From contig NZ_CP011120.1 in assembly GCF_001628715.1 (NCBI RefSeq), forward strand, positions 1,767,501 to 1,831,500: a stretch of DNA of 64,000 nt. Direction: 5' to 3'. Source of the stretch: Acetobacter oryzifermentans (GTDB lineage Bacteria; Pseudomonadota; Alphaproteobacteria; Acetobacterales; Acetobacteraceae). Every line of letters starts with the position of its first letter. Within the stretch, counting starts at the first letter, position 1. The notes beneath the pieces were generated by a model, which saw only the letters and a program-made list of their open reading frames with translations, had not been told where the DNA came from and searched no databases. The translations under genes and the position numbers were made by a program. This document shows positions 37,896 through 47,086 of the stretch, piece after piece.

Positions 37896-38183
37896 TTAAC
37901 CGCTGACGGCATCCTTTAGCGCCTTGCCCGGCTTGAAGCGGACAGAGGTGGAAGCAGGGATATCGATTTCTTCACCCGTACGTGGGTTACGGCCTTTAGC
38001 AGCCTTGCGGGTTGCGGTCACAAATGTGCCAAAACCAACCAGACGCACTTCCTGCTTTGTGGACAGGGCCTTTTCGATCGCACCGAATACGGCATCGACC
38101 ACTTCACCGGCTTTTGCCTTGGGCAGGTCAACAGCTTCAGCCACGGCTGAAACGAGTTCCTGCTTGTTGAGCGGCTTCTCCAT
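37896..38183 (-). CDS. hupB: nucleoid-associated protein HU
   Basis: 95 residues of the HU/IHF fold. The N-terminal helices (N-K-Q-E-L-V-S-A-V-A) and the DNA-bending arm signature G-F-G-T-F-V-T-A-T-R-K-A-A-K-G-R-N-P-R-T-G are clear, with the tip proline in R-N-P-R-T-G. It ends R-F-K-P-G-K-A-L-K-D. HU rather than IHF is favoured because the sequence is closest to the homodimeric type located next to lon in many Proteobacteria. Confidence 0.95.
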   Translation of the reverse strand: MEKPLNKQELVSAVAEAVDLPKAKAGEVVDAVFGAIEKALSTKQEVRLVGFGTFVTATRKAAKGRNPRTGEEIDIPASTSVRFKPGKALKDAVSG

Positions 38184-38260
38184 CCTTACGCCTTTCTATT
38201 TCTTATATCTGTTCGGAACGGCGGGCGGCCTTTTCGTCCGCCTGTCCGCTACCTGAACGC

Positions 38261-38288
38261 ACTATGAAGCCGTTTTTCGCCACGTCAA
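38261..38288 (-). promoter_or_regulatory. candidate sigma-70 type promoter of HU gene
   Basis: On the minus strand a TTGACG (-35, 38283-38288) is followed after 16 bases by CATAGT (-10, 38261-38266), about 78 bp upstream of the hup start. The leader between can fold GGCGG/CCGCC (38224-38242). Confidence 0.4.
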
Positions 38289-38327
38289 CCAAGCAAACGC
38301 AACTTCGTACGCTCTTAGCCCTTCTAT

Positions 38328-40850
38328 TCAGTGTGGCAACACCGGAAGAGCGGATTCTCCACCTGCTGCTGGCAGTGGATCTGGCACATCTTCCCACTCA
38401 ATTGGCTGAGGCTGACGCACCAGCGCACGCGCCAGAACTTCATCCACATGAGAGACAGGAACGATTTCCAGTTTCTTCTTCACGTTTTCAGGGATTTCCG
38501 TAAGGTCCTTCTCATTTTCCTTGGGAATGAACACTGTACGAATACCCGCACGCAAAGCCGCAAGCAGCTTTTCTTTCAAGCCACCAATAGCCAGCACACG
38601 CCCACGCAATGTGATTTCACCTGTCATGGCGACATCCCGACGAATGGGAATACCTGTCAGCACACTCACTAAGGATGTGACCATAGCCACACCGGCCGAA
38701 GGACCATCTTTGGGAGTCGCACCTTCTGGCACATGCACATGGAAGCTGCGCTTATCAAACAAGGTGGGCACAATGCCAAAGCTAGTTGCCCGACTCCGCA
38801 CAAAGGAGAACGCTGCAGAAATGCTCTCCTTCATAACGTCGCCCAGCTTACCGGTTTCAACAATACCGCCCTTGCCTGGCACCATAACACTTTCAATGGT
38901 CAGGATTTCCCCGCCCACTTCGGTCCAAGCCAGACCGGTTACAACGCCAACCATGTCTTCTGCTTCGGTTTCCCCATAGCTGAAACGACGCACACCTGCG
39001 TATTTGTCCAGATTCTTAGGAGTAACAGAAACCTTCTTAGCCTTACCGGTGACAATTTCTTTCACGGCCTTACGGGCAAGCCCCGCAAGTTCACGTTCCA
39101 GATTACGCACGCCAGCCTCACGCGTGTAATAGCGAATCAGATCCCGCACGGCGTCATCTGTAATCGACCATTCATCCGGTTTGAGGTTATGCGCCTGTGT
39201 CTGCTTGGAAATAAGGTGGCGCTTGGCAATTTCCACCTTCTCGTCTTCTGTGTAACCGGACAGACGAATGATTTCCATACGATCCAGCAGAGGCTGCGGC
39301 ATGTTCAGGCTATTCGCCGTTGTAACGAACATGACATCAGACAGATCATAATCCACTTCCAGATAATGATCTGCAAATGTGCTGTTCTGCTCTGGATCCA
39401 ACACTTCCAGCAGTGCAGATGCTGGATCTCCACGCCAATCAGAACCCAGCTTGTCAATTTCATCCAGCAGGAACAGCGGATTCGAAACTTTCGCCTTCTT
39501 CATCCCCTGAATGATCTTGCCAGGCATGGAGCCAATATACGTACGCCGATGACCACGAATTTCAGCTTCATCCCGCACGCCACCCAATGACATACGTACG
39601 TAATGCCGCCCCGTTGCCTTGGCGATAGAACGTGCCAAAGACGTTTTACCAACACCGGGAGGACCTACCAAGCACAGAATCGGGCCTTTCAGCTTCTGAG
39701 ACCGGCTTTGAACAGCCAGATATTCCAGAATCCGTTCTTTAACTTTTTCTAGCCCGTAGTGATCTGCATCCAGAATTTTTTCTGCTTCTGTCAGATCATG
39801 CTTTACCTTGGTGCGCTTTTTCCACGGAATACTCAGCAGCCAATCCAGATAATTCCGCACAACTGTAGATTCGGCAGACATCATGCTCATGCCGCGCAGT
39901 TTTTTAAGCTCCGCTACAGCTTTTTCGTGTGCTTCCTTAGAGAGCTTGGTTTTGGCAATGCGTTCTTCCAGTTCGGATGTTTCATCCTTACCGTCTTCGC
40001 CTTCACCCAGCTCCTTCTGAATCGCCTTGAGCTGTTCGTTCAGATAATACTCGCGCTGCGTTTTTTCCATCTGACGCTTAACGCGGTTGCGAATTTTTTT
40101 TTCGACCTGAAGAACATCAATTTCCGCCTCAATATGTGCGAAAACCTTTTCCAGTTGCGCCATCACTGTTGGCGCTTCCAGAATTTCCTGTTTTTCCGCA
40201 ATCTTGAGGTTCAGGTGGCTGGTTACGGTATCTGCCAGCTTAGCCAGATCACTGATCTGGTTCAGAGAGACCAGCACCTCGGACGCAATCTTTTTGTTGA
40301 GCTTCATATACTGCTCAAACTGAGACACGATAGAACGGCCAAGTGCTTCGGCTTCTGGCCCTTCAGCCGCCTGCTCTGGCATGTCCTCAATATCGGCCTC
40401 AAAGTGCCCTTCCACCTCGTGCAAGGTTTTTACGCGTACGCGCTTCACACCTTCCACCAGCACCTTCACGGTGCCATCCGGCAGTTTTAGAAGCTGCAGA
40501 ATGGTTGAAAGTGTACCCACCCGATAAATATCATCGGCGGAAGGATCGTCCTGCGCAGCATCCTTCTGGGCGACCAGCAGGATATGACGGTCATCTTTGG
40601 TGACCGTTTCCAACGCTTTTACAGATTTCTCACGCCCAACAAACAAGGGCACGATCATGTGCGGGAACACCACAATATCGCGCAGTGGCAGCACAGCCAC
40701 ATGCACAGGGGCCTTAACTTCCTGCACTTCTGGCTCTGCCGTAGCTTCTACTGCTGTTGTGGTTTGAGGTGTGGCTTCTGCTGCCACTTCCGGCTTGGTT
40801 TTTGTTGCAGTCCGGCGCCTGCGTTTCACTGGTTTTTCGTTATCAGCCAT
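38328..40850 (-). CDS. lon: ATP-dependent protease Lon
   Basis: 840 residues from the ATG at 40850, preceded by AGGAGG eight bases upstream. A basic, then Ala/Thr/Glu-rich leader of about 50 residues (K-R-R-R-R near residue 8) precedes the usual N-terminal substrate-binding domain ([14 protein letters not shown]). The AAA+ domain has G-P-P-G-V-G-K-T-S and the serine-lysine protease site is G-P-S-A-G-V-A-M. It degrades misfolded and regulatory proteins. The leader is longer than in E. coli Lon. Confidence 0.97.
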   Translation of the reverse strand: MADNEKPVKRRRRTATKTKPEVAAEATPQTTTAVEATAEPEVQEVKAPVHVAVLPLRDIVVFPHMIVPLFVGREKSVKALETVTKDDRHILLVAQKDAAQDDPSADDIYRVGTLSTILQLLKLPDGTVKVLVEGVKRVRVKTLHEVEGHFEADIEDMPEQAAEGPEAEALGRSIVSQFEQYMKLNKKIASEVLVSLNQISDLAKLADTVTSHLNLKIAEKQEILEAPTVMAQLEKVFAHIEAEIDVLQVEKKIRNRVKRQMEKTQREYYLNEQLKAIQKELGEGEDGKDETSELEERIAKTKLSKEAHEKAVAELKKLRGMSMMSAESTVVRNYLDWLLSIPWKKRTKVKHDLTEAEKILDADHYGLEKVKERILEYLAVQSRSQKLKGPILCLVGPPGVGKTSLARSIAKATGRHYVRMSLGGVRDEAEIRGHRRTYIGSMPGKIIQGMKKAKVSNPLFLLDEIDKLGSDWRGDPASALLEVLDPEQNSTFADHYLEVDYDLSDVMFVTTANSLNMPQPLLDRMEIIRLSGYTEDEKVEIAKRHLISKQTQAHNLKPDEWSITDDAVRDLIRYYTREAGVRNLERELAGLARKAVKEIVTGKAKKVSVTPKNLDKYAGVRRFSYGETEAEDMVGVVTGLAWTEVGGEILTIESVMVPGKGGIVETGKLGDVMKESISAAFSFVRSRATSFGIVPTLFDKRSFHVHVPEGATPKDGPSAGVAMVTSLVSVLTGIPIRRDVAMTGEITLRGRVLAIGGLKEKLLAALRAGIRTVFIPKENEKDLTEIPENVKKKLEIVPVSHVDEVLARALVRQPQPIEWEDVPDPLPAAGGESALPVLPH

Positions 40851-40995
40851 GATGATGACCTCCTGACAAGGACGATCCGGACACGGCACCCGCCTTGCGG
40901 CATACCCTATTCCGTACAAGAGCCAACGCGGTGAAAGCTCTTTTGTCTATCCTTATGTCGTTATTCACAGCGTTTTACACAATGGGACAGTGACA

Positions 40996-41032
40996 AAAAC
41001 AGCGCTGGAGCATGTGCCGCCAGCGCTGTTTT
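40996..41032 (-). terminator. intrinsic terminator of clpX
   Basis: AAAACAGCGCTGG and CCAGCGCTGTTTT pair over 13 bases around an 11-base loop, followed on the minus strand by TTTGTC. It separates clpX from lon, so lon must have its own promoter in the 145 bases upstream of its start. Confidence 0.9.
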
Positions 41033-41048
41033 GTGAATATTCCCCAAC

Positions 41049-42314
41049 TTAAGCAGATTGTTCTGCCGGGATTTCTTTCTTTTTCCCGTAGACATAGACC
41101 GGACTAGCCTTGCCTTCCGCGACATCCCGGTTAACCACCACTTCCTCTACATTTTCGAGGCCCGGCAGATCGAACATGGTCGACATTAGGATACTTTCCA
41201 GAATGGAACGTAGCCCACGTGCGCCAGTCTTTCGCACAATAGCGCGATCTGCGATGGCTTTGAGTGCATCATCCGTGAAGTCCAGCTGCACATCTTCCAT
41301 CTGGAACAAACGCTGATACTGCTTGACCAACGCATTCTTGGGTTCTGTCAGAATCTTGATAAGCGCAGCTTCATCCAGATCACCCAGCGTTGCGATAACT
41401 GGCAGACGCCCGATGAATTCCGGAATCAAACCAAACTTCATCAAGTCTTCCGGTTCCACGTCGTGCAGGATTTCCCCTGTCTTACGCTCATCCGGGGCGC
41501 GCACATCGGCGCCAAACCCAATGTTGGTTCCTTTACCGCGGGCAGAAATAATCTTGTCCAACCCAGCAAAAGCACCACCACAGATAAACAGCATGTTGGT
41601 GGTATCTACCTGCAGGAACTCCTGCTGCGGATGCTTGCGCCCACCCTGTGGCGGAACAGAAGCGACTGTGCCTTCCATAAGCTTCAGCAGCGCCTGCTGC
41701 ACACCTTCACCACTTACATCACGGGTAATGGAAGGGTTGTCTGACTTTTTGGAAATCTTGTCGATTTCATCAATATACACAATGCCACGCTGTGCACGTT
41801 CAACATTGTAGTCAGATGCCTGCAACAGCTTGAGAATAATGTTTTCAACATCTTCCCCCACATACCCTGCTTCTGTCAGGGTTGTGGCGTCTGCCATTGT
41901 AAAAGGCACATCCAGAATACGCGCCAGTGTCTGAGCAAGCAGGGTTTTACCGGAGCCTGTAGGACCAATAAGCAGGATGTTGGATTTTGCAATCTCAACA
42001 TCACCGGCTTTGGCAACCTGCGTCAGGCGCTTGTAATGGTTATGCACAGCCACAGACAAAACCTTTTTGGCTTGAGCCTGCCCGATAACATAATCATCCA
42101 GAACCTTGCAGATTTCCCGCGGTGTCGGCACACCCTCGCGCGATTTGACAAGGGATGTCTTGTTCTCTTCACGGATGATATCCATGCAGAGTTCAACACA
42201 CTCATCACAAATGAACACCGTGGGGCCGGCAATCAGCTTGCGGACCTCATGTTGTGACTTTCCACAGAACGAGCAGTAAAGCGTATTCTTGGAATCACCG
42301 GACTTCGTATTCAT
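41049..42314 (-). CDS. clpX: ClpXP protease ATPase subunit ClpX
   Basis: 421 residues. The N-terminal zinc-binding domain has C-S-F-C-G-K-S-Q and C-D-E-C-V-E-L-C; the AAA+ core has G-P-T-G-S-G-K-T (Walker A), V-Y-I-D-E-I-D-K (Walker B) and the pore loop G-Y-V-G-E-D-V. An I-G-F-G-A loop for contact with ClpP is present. It unfolds substrates and feeds them to ClpP, encoded 120 bp upstream. Confidence 0.98.
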   Translation of the reverse strand: MNTKSGDSKNTLYCSFCGKSQHEVRKLIAGPTVFICDECVELCMDIIREENKTSLVKSREGVPTPREICKVLDDYVIGQAQAKKVLSVAVHNHYKRLTQVAKAGDVEIAKSNILLIGPTGSGKTLLAQTLARILDVPFTMADATTLTEAGYVGEDVENIILKLLQASDYNVERAQRGIVYIDEIDKISKKSDNPSITRDVSGEGVQQALLKLMEGTVASVPPQGGRKHPQQEFLQVDTTNMLFICGGAFAGLDKIISARGKGTNIGFGADVRAPDERKTGEILHDVEPEDLMKFGLIPEFIGRLPVIATLGDLDEAALIKILTEPKNALVKQYQRLFQMEDVQLDFTDDALKAIADRAIVRKTGARGLRSILESILMSTMFDLPGLENVEEVVVNRDVAEGKASPVYVYGKKKEIPAEQSA

Positions 42315-42377
42315 CAGCCCACTCCCTCGATCATCCCAGGCCCCATCGCACCGAGAGCCGAGTCCCAGAACGTGTGT

Positions 42378-42395
42378 GCCTGCCTTACGGCAGGC
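42378..42395 (-). other. hairpin in the clpP-clpX intergenic region
   Basis: A perfect seven-base stem GCCTGCC/GGCAGGC with a TTAC loop lies between clpP and clpX. It has no T tract on either strand, so it may be an RNA processing or stabilising element rather than a terminator. Confidence 0.5.
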
Positions 42396-42434
42396 GTCTT
42401 CCCTATTGTAACAGGAAGATTACTGTACGCCAGA

Positions 42435-43097
42435 TTAAGGATGACTTTTATCCTTCTTGCCTGTTTCTGTCGCCTTATGGTGGCTGATCACCTCATCCAC
42501 AATCCCGAAGGACTGAGCTTCGTGGGCGGACATGTAAGTATCACGCTCCAACTTCTGCTCAATTTCCTCCAACGTGCGACCTGTATGTTCACGGTAGATT
42601 TCATTCAGCTTCTGACGAATGATCAGAATTTCACGCGCCTGAATTTCAATATCACTCGCCTGACCCTGCGCGCCACCAGAAGGCTGATGCACCATAACGC
42701 GCGCATTTGGCAGCGCGAAACGACGCCCTTTTTCACCCCCAGCCAGCAACAAGGAGCCCATAGAGGCTGCCTGCCCGATGCACACTGTGCTTACGGGGCT
42801 GCGGATGTACTGCATGGTATCATAAATTGCCAAACCGGCAGAAACCACGCCACCCGGGCTGTTGATGTAAAAAGAGATTTCCTTGTTCGGGTTCACGCTT
42901 TCCAGATACAGAAGCTGCGCGGAAATCAAGGATGCAACCTGATCGTACACGGGACCAGTCAGGAAGATGATCCGCTCTTGAAGCAGGCGGGAATAGATAT
43001 CAAACGCCCGCTCACCGCGAGAGGTCTGTTCGACCACCATCGGTACCAGCGCATTGCTGAAAATCTCAACGGGATCACGATCCCTCATACCACTCAT
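42435..43097 (-). CDS. clpP: ClpXP protease proteolytic subunit ClpP
   Basis: 220 residues from the ATG at 43097; an ATG three codons later is equally possible. The serine protease triad is visible: Ser in G-Q-A-A-S-M-G-S, His in M-V-H-Q-P-S-G-G and Asp in E-R-D-T-Y-M-S. The N-terminal [10 protein letters not shown] leader is short and removed on maturation in this family. It forms the double heptameric chamber used by ClpX. Confidence 0.97.
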   Translation of the reverse strand: MSGMRDRDPVEIFSNALVPMVVEQTSRGERAFDIYSRLLQERIIFLTGPVYDQVASLISAQLLYLESVNPNKEISFYINSPGGVVSAGLAIYDTMQYIRSPVSTVCIGQAASMGSLLLAGGEKGRRFALPNARVMVHQPSGGAQGQASDIEIQAREILIIRQKLNEIYREHTGRTLEEIEQKLERDTYMSAHEAQSFGIVDEVISHHKATETGKKDKSHP

Positions 43098-43230
43098 TCC
43101 CGTATAAAAAACTGAATTAGCCCTTCCCGCCTTCCTGCGCAAACACAAGAAAGCTCAGGCACTCTGGTTCAAGATAGAGATAAAGTGGAAAGATGCCACC
43201 CCGGAAAAGAAAAACATGCCCAAAAAGAAT

Positions 43231-43256
43231 GTCCCGCCAGTTCACACTGGCGGGAC
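43231..43256 (-). terminator. intrinsic terminator or processing hairpin after tig
   Basis: A perfect 11-base stem, GTCCCGCCAGT and ACTGGCGGGAC with a four-base loop, follows the tig stop by 15 bases and is followed on the minus strand by ATTCTTTTT. It divides tig from clpP-clpX. Confidence 0.85.
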
Positions 43257-43271
43257 ACGGCCTTTTTCTTA

Positions 43272-44606
43272 TTAGATATTCGCTGGTGGAATATCTGAAA
43301 GTTCCTCTGGTGTGACCTCTTTATCCGTCACTTTAGCCAGTTCAATCAGGTAATCGACAACCTTGTTTTCAAAGATTGGCCCCCTGAGGGATTCTGCGGC
43401 CTGCGGATTCTTCTGGAAGAATTCGAACACCTGCTTTTCCTGACCCTGATAGCGCATGGCTTCTGCCCGCACTGCCCGGCCCAATTCGTCCGGCGTAACC
43501 GTAATATTGTTCTTACGGCCAATTTCAGCCAGAAGCAGACCCAACTTTACGCGGCGTTCCGCAATTTTGCGGTAATCAGCGCGAAGGGTTTCTTCGTCTT
43601 TGTTCTTGTCTTCGTCATCAAGCTGGCCAGACTTACGGTCTTCTTCAACGCGCGCCCAGATCTGGTTGAATTCTGCATCCACCATGCCTTCTGGCGCGGT
43701 GAAATCAGTTTTCTTTGCCAGTTCATCCAGCAGCTCACGTTTGATACGCAGACGAGAAAGCTGATCATATTCGCCTTCAATCTGCTTGCGAATCAGATCT
43801 TTGAGCTGATCAAGGCTTTCAAAGCCCATCTTCTTGGCCAGTTCATCATCAATCGGCGCATCAACAGGCTTCTTGATCTGCTTGGCTTTGATATCGAAGG
43901 TTGCTTCTTTACCTGCCAGCTCAGTTGCGCCGTAATCTGCGGGGAAAGTTACCGTAATAACTTTTTCTTCACCCGGCTTCATGCCTTCGATCTGCTCAGC
44001 AAACCCAGGAATAAAGCCTTCACCGCCGATTTCAACGTTCACATCTTCAGCGGAACCGCCTTCGAAGGGAACACCGTCGCGCTTACCAACAAAATCGATA
44101 GCTACCACATCACCTTTGGCAACGGGGCGAACTTCTTCCACCACTTCAAAAGTGCGGCCGCGCTTAGCGATATCTTCCAGCACCTTGTTGATGGCTTCAT
44201 CGCTTACGTTCGCCTTCAGGCGTGTCAGCGTGAGATCAGACAGGTCTGGCACAGCGATTTCTGGCAGAAGCTCTGCTTCAACTGTGAATTCCAGATCTTT
44301 TCCATCATCGGCCTGACCCGAAACCAGATCTACCTTAGGCTGACCAGCAGGACGGATACCGCGTTCGTCAAAAACGTTACGCAGAGCATCAGATACCGTC
44401 TGTTCCAGCACTTCTGCCCACACGCTTTCGCCGTAACGCTGCTTGGCCAGAGAAACAGGCACCTTACCCGGACGGAAGCCCGGCAGATTTAGGTTTGCTG
44501 CAACTTCCTTCAGCCGCGCATCACGCTTGCTGGCAATTTCCGCCGCTGGAACTGTTACGGTAAAACCACGCTTCAGCCCTTCGGAAAGGGTCTCGGTAAC
44601 CTGCAT
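43272..44606 (-). CDS. tig: trigger factor (ribosome-bound chaperone)
   Basis: 444 residues with the three-part layout: N-terminal ribosome-binding domain including G-F-R-P-G-K-V-P (the tail-binding loop), a central FKBP-type prolyl isomerase domain (about 150-245, with D-F-V-G-K-R-D-G and G-F-I-P-G-F), and a helical C-terminal arm domain. It folds nascent chains at the exit tunnel. The order tig-clpP-clpX-lon-hup is a widespread proteostasis block. Confidence 0.97.
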   Translation of the reverse strand: MQVTETLSEGLKRGFTVTVPAAEIASKRDARLKEVAANLNLPGFRPGKVPVSLAKQRYGESVWAEVLEQTVSDALRNVFDERGIRPAGQPKVDLVSGQADDGKDLEFTVEAELLPEIAVPDLSDLTLTRLKANVSDEAINKVLEDIAKRGRTFEVVEEVRPVAKGDVVAIDFVGKRDGVPFEGGSAEDVNVEIGGEGFIPGFAEQIEGMKPGEEKVITVTFPADYGATELAGKEATFDIKAKQIKKPVDAPIDDELAKKMGFESLDQLKDLIRKQIEGEYDQLSRLRIKRELLDELAKKTDFTAPEGMVDAEFNQIWARVEEDRKSGQLDDEDKNKDEETLRADYRKIAERRVKLGLLLAEIGRKNNITVTPDELGRAVRAEAMRYQGQEKQVFEFFQKNPQAAESLRGPIFENKVVDYLIELAKVTDKEVTPEELSDIPPANI

Positions 44607-44694
44607 CGGTCAGGCCTTCCTTTCGGTACAAAACTCAAACACCCGCTACGCAAAGGCCGTCGCGGACCAGGACGGGAGCATGACTAAAATAAAT

Positions 44695-44779
<85 letters not shown>

Positions 44780-44828
44780 TCACAATGCTCACCGTCACGA
44801 GTTGGGTGGACTTAACCCAAACATTCGC

Positions 44829-46292
44829 TCACGGCAAGATGCCGATGTGCGAGTTCACCCTCTGTTTCTGCATATGAGCTGCTTTTTCTCGCGCAGCGCC
44901 CAAATGAAGGTCCAAATCTTCCGCCACAGGCCACGGCCCGGCTTGCCGCCCAGCCTCCCCATGCAGCCACACGCCAGCACATGCAGCCTCCCACTCCGGC
45001 ATACCAGCAGCCAGCAGGGCTGAAATAACACCAGAAAGTGTATCCCCTGAGCCCGCTGTGCCTAAAGCTGGAGTTGCATGGTCATTAATTGCAAGCCGCC
45101 CGTCTGGCGCCGCAATCATGGTGGAAGCCCCTTTTAGAACCACCACAGCCCCAATCTGCTGGGCCGCCTGCCGAATATGCTCTGGCGGATTACTGCCCAC
45201 TGGGCCGAATACACGGGTAAACTCTCCAACATGCGGCGTTATAACTGCAACGCCTTTAAGTTTTTCAGGGTCGCCCGCAGAAGCGCTTAAAGCACCGGCA
45301 TCAGCCAAAACGCTCTTTTCTGCCGCTAACAACACCGGCAGCGTGGCCTGCACTTCCGCCTCTGTTAAACCGGGGCCGCAAACCCACACGCGGCGGCGCT
45401 TGTCTTGCAACAATGTCGGCAACGGTGCCGCATCTACAATAAGGCCGGGCGCACCCAGTTTATAAGCCGCAGCACCCGCCCCAGCAGCCACACGCACCAA
45501 ACCAGCACCGGCAGCGCGTGCACCGCCTGCACATAAGCGGGTTGCACCCGGCATGGATTCGCCCGCGCAAATACTCACTACACCGCGCGTATATTTATGA
45601 CTTTCAGGGCCGGGAATCGGCAAATGCCACAAGCCGGGCTCATTCCGCCACGTTGTTGGAGGCACCTGATCCAACGCAGTTTCTGGGATTCCGATATCTG
45701 CCAGAATCAACCGCCCCAGATATTCTCTGCCCGGATATAGTAAATGCCCCGGCTTGAACCGGCAGAACGTCACCGTCATGGCGGCCTGCGGTGCATATCC
45801 ACGCACCAAGCCTGTCGCGCCATCCACACCTGAAGGCATATCAACAGCAACAATACGCCGCGCCGCTTGCAGAACTTCAACAGGCAAACCCGTAACGTCT
45901 CTGCTCAATCCTGCACCGAAGATAGCATCAACCACCAAATCTGCCCGCGCAGATTCCTGTGCTGAAAATGGCACGCGAACACCTCGGAATCGGGCCGAGG
46001 CTTCTGCCGCCGCGCCGCCCAGCTTGGGCGCCACCATTTCCGCTACAGCCACAGGCCAACCTGCATCATGAAGATGCCGCGCAACCACGTATCCATCCCC
46101 CCCGTTATTGCCGGGGCCACACAGCACAAGCACGCGGGCTGGCTTTTCGTATCGGAAAATAGCGCGTGCCACCGCGCGGCCAGCATTTTCCATCAATACG
46201 GAAACGGGCACAGTCTGCGCCGAAATATGGTCAATTTTCTCCATTTCATCAGGGGAATAAACGCTCAGAAGAGAAGGATATATTGCTGCCAT
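44829..46292 (-). CDS. nnr: bifunctional NAD(P)H-hydrate epimerase / dehydratase
   Basis: 487 residues from the ATG at 46292, supported by GGAGG six bases upstream. The N-terminal half is the YjeF_N epimerase (M-E-N-A-G-R-A-V-A, G-P-G-N-N-G-G-D-G-Y-V-V-A-R-H); the C-terminal half is the ribokinase-like dehydratase (N-D-H-A-T-P-A-L-G-T-A-G-S-G-D-T-L-S-G). Together they repair hydrated NADH and NADPH using ADP or ATP. The fused form is common in bacteria. Confidence 0.95.
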   Translation of the reverse strand: MAAIYPSLLSVYSPDEMEKIDHISAQTVPVSVLMENAGRAVARAIFRYEKPARVLVLCGPGNNGGDGYVVARHLHDAGWPVAVAEMVAPKLGGAAAEASARFRGVRVPFSAQESARADLVVDAIFGAGLSRDVTGLPVEVLQAARRIVAVDMPSGVDGATGLVRGYAPQAAMTVTFCRFKPGHLLYPGREYLGRLILADIGIPETALDQVPPTTWRNEPGLWHLPIPGPESHKYTRGVVSICAGESMPGATRLCAGGARAAGAGLVRVAAGAGAAAYKLGAPGLIVDAAPLPTLLQDKRRRVWVCGPGLTEAEVQATLPVLLAAEKSVLADAGALSASAGDPEKLKGVAVITPHVGEFTRVFGPVGSNPPEHIRQAAQQIGAVVVLKGASTMIAAPDGRLAINDHATPALGTAGSGDTLSGVISALLAAGMPEWEAACAGVWLHGEAGRQAGPWPVAEDLDLHLGAAREKAAHMQKQRVNSHIGILP

Positions 46293-46450
46293 ACCGAGCC
46301 TCCACACATAGAGCAGACGATAATTTGTGCAAATATAGCCTCTTGCGCAGTGTCCGTCCCCTTGGCAATCAGGCAGCAGACAAGCGTTGGACGATACCCC
46401 CTTCCCCGCCCCGCGCCTTTTTCCTGCATTAACGCCAAGCGGAGTTCAGC

Positions 46451-46906
46451 ATGCCCCATTCCATTCTCTGGAGCCTTGTTCTCACCCTCCACCTTGTCAG
46501 CATCATCTTGTGGATTGGTGGTGGTGCCTATGCCGTTATTATTTTGCGCCCGAGCCTGCGCTTACTGGATGCAACGCAGCGCAATTCTGTGCATTTGCAG
46601 ACATTGGCCCGCTTTTTTAAGGTTTTAACACACGTTATCCCCACAGCACTGATTACCGGCTGGCTGCTGATTATTCATGAAGGTGGGTTTGCAAACGCAC
46701 CATGGACAACCAACCTCATGCAGCTTTTGGGCGTTATCATGGCTGTGCTGTTTGTTATGATGTACACAGGGCCTTACCAGAAAGCACGGCGCTCCATCCG
46801 CCCGCAGCCTTCTGTGTTCGACTCCATCCGCTCCCGCGTGCTGCTTATTGTTGCGTTGGGCGTGCTGGCAGTGCTTTCTGCCTGCCTTGGCCATCCTTTT
46901 GCCTAA
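46451..46906 (+). CDS. small CopD-like integral membrane protein
   Basis: 151 residues with four predicted membrane segments (about 5-30, 52-75, 82-105 and 128-148). The first has H-L-V-S-I-I-L-W-I-G-G, a pattern found in CopD and related putative haem/copper membrane proteins with His residues near membrane faces (also a later H-V-I-P-T). Its function is not known. It is transcribed away from nnr and stands alone, 180 bp before the helicase gene. Confidence 0.7.
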   Translation: MPHSILWSLVLTLHLVSIILWIGGGAYAVIILRPSLRLLDATQRNSVHLQTLARFFKVLTHVIPTALITGWLLIIHEGGFANAPWTTNLMQLLGVIMAVLFVMMYTGPYQKARRSIRPQPSVFDSIRSRVLLIVALGVLAVLSACLGHPFA

Positions 46907-46992
46907 GAAACACAGTAACATTCTGCCAAAAACTTGATTTCAGGCCAAAACAGCTTTATCGGAACAAACGCCTGACCGGGTAGATACGTGAA

Positions 46993-47027
46993 TCGGTGCC
47001 TCAGTCACTTTAGTTGAGGCACCCCGA
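46993..47027 (+). other. leader hairpin upstream of DEAD-box helicase
   Basis: GGTGCCTCA and TGAGGCACC pair over nine bases, extended by ATC/GAT after a short bulge, around an 11-base loop. It lies 60 bases before the predicted start of the helicase. There is no T tract, so a 5' leader structure affecting stability or translation is more likely than a terminator. Confidence 0.5.
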
Positions 47028-47086
47028 TACGGGCAGGCTCTTCAGCCAGTGCTGACAACAGACAGACCTACGGTTCCGAGAGCAGA

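Noticed and set aside
38733-40490. Two long plus-strand frames opposite lon
   Set aside because: Antisense to the AAA+ and protease domains of Lon, with no start signals or domain pattern; Phe/Leu-rich composition is typical of mirror frames.
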